Assembly (NCBI GenBank): GCA_036873755.1
Contig: JAVTVY010025154.1
Location: 50,397 to 114,396, forward strand
Reading direction: 5' to 3'
From: Hanleya hanleyi
Taxonomy: Eukaryota; Mollusca; Polyplacophora; Lepidopleurida; Hanleyidae
Length of the DNA stretch: 64,000 nt
In this document: positions 35,801 to 46,908 of the stretch, in pieces
Position numbering within the stretch: position 1 is the stretch's first letter
Layout: each line of letters starts with the position of its first letter
Translations under genes and position numbers: made by a program
The notes under the pieces: model-generated
What the model was told of the DNA's origin: nothing
Database searches by the model: none
Seen by the model: only the letters and a program-made list of their open reading frames with translations

Positions 35801-36422
35801 TGGAACAGATGTATCCCATGATGCATTGTCGTGTCTATATCAATAGAAGATATTGGAACAGATGTATCCCATGATGCACTGTCATGTCTATATCAATAGA
35901 AGATATTGGAACAGATGTGCCCCATGATGCACTGTCACGTCTATATCAATAGAAGATATTGGAACAGATGTATCCCCTGATGCACTGTCGTGACTATATC
36001 AATAGAAGATATTGGAACAGATGTATCCCATGATGCACTGTCATGTATATATCAATAGACGATACTGGGACAGATGTATCCCAAGATGCACTGTCATGTC
36101 TATATCAATAGAAGATATTGGAACAGATGTGCCCCATGATGCACTGTCACGTCTATATCAATAGAAGATATTGGAACAGATGTATCCCAAGATGCACTGT
36201 CATGTCTATATCAATAGAAGATATTGGAACAGATGTGCCCCATGATGCACTGTCACGTCTATATCAATAGAAGATATTGGAACAGATGTATCCCATGATG
36301 CACTGTCATGTATATATCAATAGACGATACTGGGACAGATGTATCCCAAGATGCACTGTCATGTCTATATCAAGAGAAGACATTGAGACAGATATACCCC
36401 ATGATGCACTGTCGTGTCTACA
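32817..36422. repeat. 53-bp minisatellite, ~58 copies, in EEA1 intron 7
   Basis: The unit is AGATATTGGAACAGATGTAT then CCCATGATGCACTGTCATGT then CTATATCAATAGA (53 bp, measured at 35851 and 35904). Variants alternate ATATTGG/ACATTGG/GATACTGG and TCATG/TCGTG. The array is interrupted once, at about 33595-34062. Confidence 0.97.
33595..34062. mobile_element. Truncated CAGG-family transposon inside the minisatellite
   Basis: About 470 bp of non-minisatellite DNA. Its right end, complemented, reads CAGGCCTTAAAATTTGG and then GAACGAT and GGTTACC blocks. This is close to the right end of the element at 43196-44538 (CAGGCCTTATTTTTT, GAACGAT, GTAACCGA). The minisatellite resumes exactly at CAATAGA in phase. 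The left end lacks CAGG, and 13 bp of the unit are missing there, so the left end was deleted after insertion. Confidence 0.65.
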
Positions 36423-36568
36423 AATGCCTTTGGGAATTGAAACACCAAACTAATCAAAAATATTCAGGACTGTCAAACAAAGAGATAAAGAGGTGTACAT
36501 GAATTTGTTTGGGGTCACTAAAACACTAACATACTTTGTAGAGAAATTGAATAAGTACAATAACATAC

Positions 36569-36632
36569 AAAGTGTTCTGCTCTCCTCAGAGCCCCGTAGC
36601 TGTAACTTCGTCATTTCCAACTCCGTCTTTTC
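36569..36632 (-). CDS. EEA1: EEA1 exon 7: coiled coil
   Basis: A 64-bp exon encoding EKTELEMTKLQLRGSEESRT and one more Leu codon, plus one base. Heptad-like spacing of Leu and Met is visible. Acceptor tttgtag|GA, donor TTT|GTATGT. The leftover base joins exon 8 to make a Leu codon, so the phase fits exactly. Residue-level similarity to human is low here, as usual for coiled coils. Confidence 0.85.
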
Positions 36633-37310
36633 CTACAAAATCATCACAAGAAAGATCATGGTAGTATTTGAATGTAAAGGCTGCTCTAGTTGTAATGGCA
36701 GCAACTCATTTCATACACACTGATGTGTGAGCCAGTACAGCTAATTCTAATCCAAGTAGATCCTGTGGTCCTCATTGGTCTCATTTATCTCCTACAGCAC
36801 TGACTTACCTCTAGCCACCATGTACAAAGTATCAAACATTGCTGCTGGAGTGTTTTGTCAGCTATAGAGATAGAATATGCAGCATATCAACTCCATAAAT
36901 CTGAATGATAATATGCTTGACTGTTACAGGAATATCTCAAAAAAGGTAGGGTTGTTGTTTTGTTGTTTTTTTTGTTTTTTTTTCGTCTCCTTGTTTTTGT
37001 CTCCAGTGCAACCTCTCGTTTAGACAGTAGGACACAACATGGTCAGCCAGGATCATAAAACAAAATTAACCTAACTTTGCTTGGTCAGTTTGCCAGCATT
37101 CCTTATTATGGAATAATCACCTTAAAATTTGGAGAACATATGATCAAATTCCAAATCGTTTGACAACTGTAATCTTTGAACTTAATCTTCTCTTTTTCTA
37201 TTCACTTTCATTCAAATTCTCTATTTCGGTAGATGTGCAGAAGTACGTGGAGTAGATGTAAAATTGCATTTGTCTGGAATCTCCTAATTAGGCTGTGCCA
37301 CTATTATTAC
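36633..37310. other. Intron 6, no features seen
   Basis: Contains T-rich runs near 36955-37010. No exon or repeat was found. Confidence 0.5.
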
Positions 37311-37464
37311 CTGCCCAGAGGGTTCTCTATGATTTATCTCCCCTCCTTCGTTTCCCTGTACCCTGTCTACCTCTTTCTTCAGCTCGTCGGTGTACCATTT
37401 CTCCTCCTTCAGTGCTATCCTGAGGTCATCAATCTCCTGTCTCATAGCCAGCACGTCTCCACTT
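37311..37464 (-). CDS. EEA1: EEA1 exon 6: start of coiled coil
   Basis: Begins in phase 2 (one base completes an Arg codon) and encodes SGDVLAMRQEIDDLRIALKE followed by EKWYTDELKKEVDRVQG and a Gly/Glu-rich end. The match to the post-finger segment of human EEA1 (RQEVQDLQASLKEEKWYSEE) is close and diagnostic. It opens the parallel dimeric coiled coil. The donor CAG|GTAATA is followed by a phase-0 exon. Confidence 0.95.
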
Positions 37465-38097
37465 CTTCAAACGAACACAAACATCAATGTGAATCCAAGC
37501 ATAGAAACCTCCATAACATATAATAGAACCAGGATATACTCTACGATTTTATTCTACAAAACATCATTTATTGAAATAATGCACATGGCAGGCAAGATCA
37601 GATAAGACAGGTTTCACAAATTATCCATATAGTTTCTAGATCATAGACATGGCCAAATAGAAGACTTATTATTTACGGAAATAAACCATAGATTGAAAAT
37701 AATAATTAAGGGAGACAACTTCAAATAAAACACATCAGGGGAGACAACTTGAATCTGTCACATCAAGGGAGATAACTCTGGTTGCTAAATATTAATGCTC
37801 TGGTGAGTGGGAGAGTGAGCATGTCTGTAATTGAAGAAGACCAAAAGGGAAACACAGACCACAATTACATGTCAGCTCTACACCAGTCAAAATCAGTCCT
37901 TACCATTTTTATTCAACTTTTATACAGCAAAATGGCAAAGCTACCTTTGTGTTGCATATGGATGTAAGAGTAGTGAACAATGACATTTACTCATCCAGAG
38001 CTGAAGTATTATTGCAACACTTTCAGTTGAACTGGCAAAATATAACTTACATGATTATGATGATATCCAAACCCTTCCCGTGGTGAACACTGCTTAC
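37465..38097. other. Intron 5, short local repeat only
   Basis: GGGAGA(C/T)AACT occurs three times within 37710-37775. No other feature. Confidence 0.5.
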
Positions 38098-38195
38098 CTG
38101 TTTTCTGAAGTGGAGTTATCATGAACAGAGTCATAGTGCTGTGTTAGAGCCTCTGGAGATTGGAAACCTTGCATACATATGGGACAGGTGAAACC
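38098..38195 (-). CDS. EEA1: EEA1 exon 5: third C2H2 zinc finger (ZnF3)
   Basis: A 98-bp exon, phase 0 at its start and 2 at its end. It begins GFTCPICMQGFQSPEALTQH and continues YDSVHDNSTSEN. The ligands keep C-X2-C-X12-H-X4-H. The Ile of the Rab5-contact pair is replaced by Thr, while the aromatic after the first His is Tyr as in human. It is more similar to ZnF1 (CPICMQ, SPE) than to ZnF2. Donor CAG|GTAAGC. Since it supplies the phase-2 end that exon 6 needs, it is the finger that cannot be skipped simply. Confidence 0.93.
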
Positions 38196-40196
38196 CTGAA
38201 ATTAATAATAATATAATAACATTAATAAGTTCACTGAATACAGAAGTTATTCATCCATTTATTAATTCATAATTAATATAACTCAAGTGTTAATATGAAA
38301 TTCAGAAAATTTATGCAGTGATATTTCACTAATTTCGGCAAATATGCAGACTTCATATTACATCACAATAGCCAATGTTTACTAGAGAAAATGATGTTAG
38401 GCCTGTTAACATTATCCCGTCACTCGGCAACTAGCATACTCTATGATTTGAAAGTTTGGTGCGTACAAGTGGTTCAATAGTAAAAATTGTCTGTATCTCT
38501 GTGATAAACTATGATGCTACAGAAATTGTGATTACCAATACAGTAAAATGTCTAGTGATAAACAGATTTGTAACCAGAAAGTATGCAATGAAAGCTAACA
38601 AACACTGCAGTACCAATAATGATAACTGAACGAAAGCTGATCACCAACATGTGTATTACCAAACCATCTTTTCCAAAGTTGGTACTCAGATTGGTTAGAC
38701 AAGCAGAATAGAATCCACCGAAAGAACCGAGCAGAATAGAATCCACCGAAAGAAATTAGACACACCATGAGAAGCTAAGTTAAGAAGCAATACTATATGT
38801 TGTGCATTGTCCATATTTCCTATTGACATTGGCCAATACAGACACCCCCCAATAAAACAGTGGAATATGAATGGTAACAAATCATACTGTATGTATTAAT
38901 TATCACTGACCAGCCTGGCACTTTTTCCTATAACAAAAATATACAATAGCTCTTTCCTGCATTAACACAATAATAACGATTTATAAAGGTATCAGCACTA
39001 ATTGAACAAAGATTAAATAGGAATATTATGTGTCAGTGAATATCCCATATTGCATAATTACAGTTCCATTTGAGCAGAGGATCAGGAGTACATTCAAAAT
39101 GGCAGCCATGAGGGTGAGACTGCAAGGTTGTGTTTTCCTTGCTTTCCTTCAAAAGGTTCAACTATTTTCTCATAAAAATGCCCAAAATTATTTTATTTCA
39201 CATTGGATAATTATTTACTAATTTATTATTTACATTTTTGGAGAGAATAGCATTTGACCAGAAAATGTACCTCCAAAAAGTCTTTTTGGAATTTGACGTA
39301 ATTTTGACATCATCCGAGCGGCCATATTGGATTATTTTTTTGGTAGAGGTTGACCTCAAGATTTCTGGTAGAGGTTGACCCCAAGATATATTGTGGAAAG
39401 TTTCAAACCCTAGCCAAAGTAGTAAGAAAAATATTTAAGGAGCCTGATGCGATATAAGCCAGATTATCCACCAATGCCACCTGGTGGCACTACCTGCAAA
39501 TAAGGGGCATTACAGACTTGCTTCTATAGCCAGAATCAATTGTCATGGTGGTTATCTATCTTTGTACCAAATTTCACATTTTTGCCAAAAGTACACAAAC
39601 AGTGTTATATCCCACTTGACAGAATATGTCTCATCAAAATTAATGGTAGTATGAAAACTAAAAGAAGTGGTTTTCGCTATGAACAAAATTTTACATACAT
39701 AAATACTAGAAAGAATGTTATGACATTTGTAGTAGATTTGCAGGAAAGTGTTAGCAAGCATTTGATCTTCTAAGACTACTAATTAATGCACACAGCCAAT
39801 ATTGGTAGTAGATATATATTAAAAGAAGGGACATTTTCTCTGGATACTAAACCTCTTCATTCAAAATTAACAGATGTTGAGCAGGCAAATTACTAAAGCC
39901 CTGGCGGGTTATGTGAAACCTTCAGCAAAATGTCACCCAATTTAAATAGAGAGGTTATTATCCATACAAAATGTCCTCATATCGGAATAGACAATAAACC
40001 CTCTAAGAATATGGTACAACAGAATTGTAAAATAAAGTCAAGCAGAAAATCCCATCAATAACCAGCTGTAAAATAAAATAATAAAGAATAAGGTTTACTG
40101 TAATTACCATCAAAAAGTCTTGCTGGAAAGGAAACACAAATAAAACTATGTTCAAACTGTATCTACATGCACAAAGATCAAATTTTCAATACATGC
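38196..40196. other. Intron 4, first part
   Basis: Contains a 27-bp tandem duplication (GAATCCACCGAAAGAA, near 38709-38757). At 39474 it has GCCACCTGGTGGCACTAC, a CTCF-like core with one deviation. No exon was seen. Confidence 0.5.
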
Positions 40197-40200
40197 TTAA

Positions 40201-40690
40201 AGGTGAAATGCAAAGGTTTTTAGATTCTCCTTTTCACATTTTATATAGGTTGAATAATGATAGAAACACCAGTCTATCTACTTTACTTGGTTTAATTTGA
40301 ATTATCTTGTTTGCCAGAGTCTTTTTAATAATTGGTACCCCTAGCACAGCTGAATTCAGATTTGCAAAACGTCATCGCTTATCTTTCCTTGATTGTGACG
40401 TCACGTCAGACCAGCCGCCCGGAGACTGAACGTTACAAGTATTGACGCCCAGCCAGATGGTCTGATGTGACGTCACAAACGAACGTCAAACAAGGGCAGA
40501 TAAGCGATGCAGATTTCATTTCTGAAATCGGCCGGGCTTGAGATGCCAATTTTGAAGCACTTTTCAAAAGCTACCAGGAGACAAAATACTTCAAACAAAA
40601 CCAAACAGAGTATTTGGGCTGATATTTCCATCATTAACTAGCCCGCGAAGAATATAAATAGGGAAATATGAAAACCTTTGCATTTCACCT
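40201..40690. mobile_element. TTAA-flanked MITE with internal CRE hairpin, 490 bp
   Basis: A perfect 20-bp inverted repeat, AGGTGAAATGCAAAGGTTTT, is flanked by TTAA on both sides. A second inverted pair lies inside (about 40390-40418 and 40458-40490). Each arm contains the full palindrome TGACGTCA (CRE). A related end, CTTTGCATTTCACCTTAAAG, occurs alone near 42935. The TTAA target suggests piggyBac or another TTAA-specific family. Confidence 0.85.
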
Positions 40691-40694
40691 TTAA

Positions 40695-41744
40695 CGTTGG
40701 ACTGGCTAACATAAACTATGGTAATTTCTCAAATAAATTGATCACCCTATCGAACATCGTTCACCGCGATTTTTGGAGAAATACAACCTGTTGTAATAAT
40801 TCAACCACGCCTGATTTTCAGTAGATCCCATTTGTAATTGAAATTTGATCACCCTCTCATTCAAGTGTATTGGTGACTGGTGGTGGGGGTGAAGTCTCGG
40901 CAAATCAAACAACTGGTAGCATGCCCAGATGTATCATGGACTGATTAAATAACTTGCAACTGTTTATTTGAAGTATGGAATGCAACTTTAAATCTTTCAA
41001 AGGAACTGTTAGTTCTTCATTGATGTGGCGAGACTTCGACATGTGGTGATTACTTCTGGATAAGTGAGAATAGTTTGTTGTTCATTGGAGATGATCATGA
41101 TAGTAAAGCTCCATGGTAGGTCAAATGTGTAGATCGTGTTTGATAACAGTGTAATTCAGCTGATGCTGGAGTATTCACAAACTCTAATTAGCTGGATTGT
41201 ATTGAACCACACCCTAAATAAATGAATGAGCTTTTCCCTCGATATGAATGTTCACCAATCAATTCACTGATGCATGACCAGCTCTATAACTTCTATCTCA
41301 AATTTCTGGGTACTACAGTTTGGCATTGGCCTAGGCTTCAACACAGAGAGATATATTTAACTGATGACAGTTGGCATATTGCCAAACTTATCATTTTTCA
41401 TAACTGTTCCTTTATTTATATAGTATGTTAAGTTGAACCATATTTACAATGTTTATGAGAGTTACTAGATATTACCCGTATAGAAGCATAGGCCGAATTC
41501 AAAATGCACGACCCAGAAATTAATGCTAGATCCTATTAATCCAACTCCGTGCAAAGTCACGATTTTGTCTGAATTATATATAGGGATATGCCCATTACAC
41601 AAATGTAAATGTATGAGCAAAAGTAGTCTCCAGCTACATCAATCATGATAGCAGGCTTTTGCATTACAAAGTACTGATAAAAATAAACAATCGAAGTGAA
41701 CACATGCCACCATCATGCCACCACACAAACATTCAATGTCTCAC
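40695..41744. other. Intron 4 remainder
   Basis: No exon or mobile element is supported between the MITE and ZnF2. Confidence 0.5.
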
Positions 41745-41852
41745 ATTGGTCTGTTGTTTGGCGGGAGACGTCTCGGGATGTTCACTATCAAAGTGAGTCT
41801 GAAGATCCTCAGCCCTTGCCAACGACTTCAAACACATGGGGCAGATAAACCC
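41745..41852 (-). CDS. EEA1: EEA1 exon 4: second C2H2 zinc finger (ZnF2)
   Basis: A 108-bp, phase 0-0 exon of 36 residues. It begins GFICPMCLKSLARAEDLQTH and continues FDSEHPETSP, then a short polar tail. Zinc ligands have the same spacing as in ZnF1, and the contact positions read F, I, P, L, F. The acceptor (aatttcag|GG) resembles those of the two neighbouring finger exons, as expected of tandem exon duplication. Because the exon is symmetric, it can be skipped or included without changing the frame. The donor is AAT|GTGAGA. Confidence 0.93.
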
Positions 41853-42523
41853 CTGAAATTTCCACAGTCATACATGTAGAAAATTACACTCTAAAGCAAA
41901 GACCAACACAGTGACGGACGAAAGCATAAAAATCCTTTTCCAAATCTATGTTGATTTGGTGTAATGTGAGTTTGATCTTATCCAGTATTGACATGTAGCT
42001 GTGTTGGCCTGGCATGTATTTGATCCAATCCAACTTATTGGTTATATCAGAAGCAAATTAACTAGAAGTCGATCTATAACATTAGATTACTAGACAAGCT
42101 ACATGGCACTGACACTTGTCAAACCGCCTACACCACCAGACTATCGCAGTCTCTACACAAGAAAGACAAGATGCGGAGTCAATGAGCGAGACTAATTATG
42201 TACATTTCATAGGCTGAGTATTTGAATTCTCCTGTGATGCAACTGCGTGAATATGACACATTTCATTTAACTGCTCAGATACATCGCATCACGTGTTATC
42301 AGCAAGGAGGTGGTGGCTAATGCATTCCAGCAAGCCTAGCCTAAGGTTACAGACTTCTAGGTCATTTACTTCTGGTTATAAATACTACTGATGCTTTCAG
42401 TCTTATCTCCTGTGCTCCAGTAATTTGTGCACTTTCGTCCAAAATCAATTTACATATACATGTACAACTTTGTAAATTAATATTCAGAGTTGAAAAGTAT
42501 AAACTTATAAAATTTTGACTTAC
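41853..42523. other. Intron 3, no features seen
   Basis: The intron between the first and second finger exons. I see no fourth finger-like exon and no mobile element. Confidence 0.55.
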
Positions 42524-42658
42524 TTTGTCGTCTTCTTCTTTGGTCACAGTGACCTCTGGTTTAGTTTGTGGTGACGGGCCGGAATGTTCAGCATCGAAAT
42601 GTTTCTGGAGACCCTCTGGAGATTTGAGGGCCTGCATGCAGATAGGACAGATAAAACC
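42524..42658 (-). CDS. EEA1: EEA1 exon 3: first C2H2 zinc finger (ZnF1)
   Basis: A 135-bp, phase 0-0 exon of 45 residues. It begins GFICPICMQALKSPEGLQKH and continues FDAEH, then an acidic tail ending KEEDDK. Cys4, Cys7, His20 and His25 give C-X2-C-X12-H-X4-H, identical in spacing to the Rab5-binding finger of human EEA1 (GFICPQCMK...). The nonpolar residues assigned to Rab5 contact in human (Phe41, Ile42, Pro44, Met47, Tyr60) correspond to F, I, P, M and F. The donor is AAA|GTAAGT. This is the best match to the canonical finger. Confidence 0.95.
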
Positions 42659-43195
42659 CTGAAATATACAATGGCATAATTCAGATATACAGGCAGACAA
42701 AACCCTGAAATATGACTTCATATCAATAGATCACATATACAACCCTGCTGTTATACAAAGAGAAGCTGAATTTCCTACATTCCAATACCTTATGAACCAG
42801 TGTAAGCTTACCTCTGTGATGATGTACAAACTTTTTTAAACCGTCTAGCAAACAAAATAATTCCATTGAAACCAAATGAAGTATGAAGTCCTTATTCAAC
42901 ATATAGAAATATTAAAAAGAACTACAAAAACTTTGCATTTCACCTTAAAGAGGTAAAAGCGTCATTTAAAAAATATTCAGCAAATAACATATTTCGATAA
43001 AAGTTATTCAGTAGTTGAGAGCAACTATGGTGAACGTGTTTCTGTGACCTCATTATTTAATATCACGGGCATTGAAATCACACTTCTGACATTGTCTGAA
43101 AAACGTAACAGCACCTACACTTGGCTCCAGTGCCTGAGATGACGTCACAAAACGCGCACTGGCATTCCGAGCGTGATGCTTTGCAACGTCATACT
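42659..43195. other. Intron 2 part with duplicated acceptor and MITE end
   Basis: Starts with a duplicated copy of the ZnF1 acceptor region, described under findings. A lone TTAA-MITE end lies near 42935. No exon was seen. Confidence 0.6.
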
Positions 43196-44538
43196 CAGGC
43201 CTTATTTTTTGACGCGAACGCTCGTTCAGGTTACGTGAAGGTTACGCAAATCGTATTTTACGCGAACGGTCACCGTTCACGTGGGGCGAATTTTCATAAG
43301 TCGGCAGTGTCTGTCTGCACAAACTGGAAATAAAATAAGTGGCGACAGTTATATTTGCGCGTATACCGTGCACTTTCTCTTTCTCCTATTGTCGACTGGC
43401 AGGCTAATTTACACGGCCGTGGTTGTTTGATAAATCATGAATTGCTTATGGCCTGGTTAAATTGTTTGTGTCGGAGTGGTTTCGTTTTCACTGGCCAGAC
43501 AATTACGCATGCCCAGATGGAAATAGGTCAGCACTGCCATTTACAGCATGTTGACCTCAACACGTGCTGCCAGCCCCGGGCGATCTCAATCATGAAGTCT
43601 GGTGATCACGGGGGATGGAAAGACCGTCGCATGCAAATTACAACACCATCATTCTTGGGTTTTGTATTCGAATGAACCGTTACCTTATTCTTATGTCATT
43701 GAATAATGCCACCGTTTTGACGGGTATAAAATATTCATATGATCAAATAAATATGAACTCGTGTTCAGCTTTGTTACACCTTTCACCCCTGTTGATTTTG
43801 CCAAGTGACTCAAGTGAGTCTATCCCGGCCAGTGTGGTTCATGTCCAAAAACAATGAAAACTGTGGGGGAGATGGATTGTAGTTAAGTTTCTCCGTAAAT
43901 CAAATAGCATTTCGTTGGTATTTGTTCTCTTATTAACAGTAAGATAATCTTTATTCTTTTCACACTAGTGTAATGTTCTCATGGTTTCGGGAGAATAAAT
44001 ATCTTTTTGGTTGAACAATGGGAAAACAGTTAATTGTGTATGCGTGCTCTTTCACCCCTGGAGTCAAAATCAGAATGGGACAGACATAAGCCTCCTGGCA
44101 AACTGATGATACGGACTAGAGCGGGTTTACAGATTGGATTTACAGCTGTTCTATTATAAATTAAGGATAGATTCCGTCGGTTTATAAATGGTATGGCAAT
44201 TAATCATTAGTGAATACACAATAGTCGTGTGACGGGAAAATATCACGATGTGGCTGTCAAGTGTCGTACTGTCCATGTCAAGCAGTTTGAATTTGCCACA
44301 ATTACCGGGGCAAGAGAGAGCAGCGGTATTACGTCAGCGTGGTCGGCAGTTATTTTTTTCTCGTATATATTGTTCGTGTCCTTGAGCAAATGGTAATATG
44401 TATTAAATTTACGTAACCTTTCACGTAACCGATCGGTTACGCAGCGAACTTGGTGCGTAACCGAACGATCGGTTACGTACGCAAAAAATCACGCGAACGG
44501 TAAATCGTTCACGCCAGATTTTGAAAAAATAAGGCCTG
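43196..44538. mobile_element. CAGG...CCTG DNA transposon, 1.34 kb
   Basis: Termini CAGGCCTTATTTTTT are inverted at the two ends, and CATACT is repeated directly on both flanks (6 bp). Next to the ends are GCGAACG and GGTTACG-type subterminal repeats. The interior has no transposase. Termini resemble hAT elements (CAGG), but hATs normally duplicate 8 bp. Confidence 0.8.
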
Positions 44539-44899
44539 CATACTCGATCTTAGAACTTTTATCGCACTGTGACGGCTTCTAACGTGACGTCATGGATACC
44601 TGATCACGTTATCCGGCGTCATCTCAGTCATTTCCCATTTTCATGTTGTTCACTAGACCGAATTGAAGAATCTGACAATATTGATCCCTATATGAAATAC
44701 GAGATTTCAATACTTGAAAATCTTTTGGCAAATGTTGCAAGTGATCATGCTGTTCAGTTTACCCGAACAACTAAAATCACGCTACTACCTCTTTAAACTA
44801 GTAAAGAGCATTACAGCGAGATAGGTACACATGAGTCTGAAATTGTCACTGGTATAAGATAATAAATTTTTAAAGGTGTACATGTAGAGAATGAGTAAC

Positions 44900-44980
44900 C
44901 TGAGCTTCATCTTTGTTCCCATCTTGTGACGGTTGAGCTCCGGGGCTCTGAGGAGATACTGATGTATTTTGGCTGGGCTG
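44900..44980 (-). CDS. EEA1: EEA1 exon 2 (Ser/Pro/Gln-rich linker)
   Basis: This 81-bp, phase 0-0 exon encodes 27 residues rich in Ser, Pro and Gln (QPSQNTSVSPQSP...KDEAQ). It takes the place of the disordered linker between the N-terminal peptide and the finger in human EEA1. The donor is CAG|GTTACT. The acceptor reads ACAGCAG, a tandem NAG-NAG site, so one extra Gln may be included or skipped. No domain is expected here. Support comes from splice sites and frame, not from conserved sequence. Confidence 0.7.
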
Positions 44981-45061
44981 CTGTAAAATTAAAGGGGAAA
45001 ATGTTAAAATACCAAATAAGTCAGAAATAATGTTGGCCATTGCAATTTCGAAGATCACTTT

Positions 45062-46152
45062 CATCTAGGAACACCCATTATCTGAGGTATTTTAGGCTTG
45101 TGAAATTCGACTGATAACATATACTATGATTATCAAGACAGGATCATTTATAACTTATATTATATATTGTAACAAATAACTTATATTAACAGTTGAGTAA
45201 CAGCTGAGGGTCGATGCTCTATCAGTACCATGAGAGAATTTCATAGAATTTAGGAATCTAATAGCCATGATTCAGTGGCAGCATTTTGAGAAGTTGGTTT
45301 GGATTGAATTTGGCATGTTCACGGAATTTAAGAAAACCAAAGATATGTTGTGCTACATGTATCTTGGATGAAGTACAGGACTTATAGCCAGTGCCATTTA
45401 GTTTGAACGATCACAAATCCTGCCAAAAAATATTGCGTGGGCAATGTGATCACAATCCTCAAGCCGAGAGACTGTAATATGGCCTTGCAAGCCCCTCCCC
45501 TACTCCCTCTTCCCAAGATTTCAAAATTGCTTAAATGTACAAATTCTTCTTCATCAGACAACCAACTTGATTCCAGATGCTATGCACATTATGGAATAGT
45601 TTGTTTGTCAAACATGTTTATGCCTCTATTCTTACCATCCCCCTCCCACTGCTCGATCCCTACACTCTTTCCAATTACACTTTCCTAGTCCAAAATGCTG
45701 ACTGTAACGGCAGATCTTGGGAGTAAATTTAAACCTCGCCCGTCCACTTATTACATAACACTAGACATGGCATTAACTTGAAAATGCAGGGGGATGTTTT
45801 AAGCAACCAGGGTTTCAATTCATCTAGACCAAAACTGGGCCTTTTACAGGCCCAATCACAAAAATAAATGGTGATTTTTTTTTTACACAAAAATTCAAAA
45901 TTATTTGAAAATCATTACATTTTTAGTTATTTAGCCTTCAGAATGTTCAGAAAATGTTCATGAATATTCTAAGATGAAGCCATGGCAACAGAAAATAGTG
46001 ATGCCAGATCTTACCTTCATAAGCTCATGAAATTCCAAAGACCTTGTTTATAAGAAACTTTAGTTCTAACTCCACGAAACCTGAACAGTTTCTTTATAAA
46101 CCGATCTTTTAGGTCATCTACACTTCATTGGAACCACTGATGATTTTCCAAT
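45062..46152. other. Intron 1 part, no features seen
   Basis: Long AT-rich intron stretch with no supported feature. Confidence 0.5.
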
Positions 46153-46375
46153 AATAGAGAAGAAAAGCAACTCTGAGTAGGGATGACAATTTCATTTTGT
46201 ATATTTCGCTATTAGTTATAGCATATTCAGCAGTGAACAAAGAACTACTTTGTTCACTGCTGAAAATGCCTTAACTAATAGCAAAAACTTTGTTCACGGC
46301 TGAAGATGCTAACTAATAGCGAAATATACAGAAAGAAATTGTCATCCCTACTCGGAGTTGCTTTTCTTCTCCAGC
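46153..46375. repeat. Long inverted repeat (hairpin) in EEA1 intron 1
   Basis: The left arm (GAAGAAAAGCAACTCTGAGT...GTGAACAAAG) is complemented by the right arm ending GTTGCTTTTCTTCTCC. Each arm is about 90 bp with few mismatches. The inner ~35 bp of the right arm (CTTTGTTCACTGCTGAAAAT) is present twice. Transcribed with EEA1, it would fold into a ~90-bp stem. Confidence 0.85.
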
Positions 46376-46908
46376 TACACTTGATTCTTTGTTTCCCAGC
46401 AGCTGCCTACATTTCATTTTACCTACCGCCCGATTTTCCTTTTTTGAACTTATTTTCATTATTTGGGGTTTTTGATACACATGCACTTTCTATCCACAAA
46501 TTCTCACTATGAACGTGTTGAAATCAGTAAAATGTTTAAGCCATCCTAATTTCACTCAACCTCAAAACTACATAAAATCTGACCTTGGATATAATAAAAA
46601 TGGCAATATATTCTCTCTTGGAAAACGTAACTCTTTTGTTCAAACATTCTCAAACATGGCGATCGAATGAAGTCAGTCCGAATTTATTTCAAATAATGAA
46701 TAATGAAAAAATAATGCCCCACCCTCATCACTATTGAAAAAGTCTGATAGGAAACAAGGAATCAAGTGTCATTAGCATTATGAATTAATGAAAGGTAAGA
46801 TGATATAGAATCGAATTATTTCATATTGCTTGTGGCAAATGATGTCGTTAAATATTGCCCATCCGTTAGTTTCACCAACACCTAGATTTGGTGAGTGGTT
46901 TGGCACCA

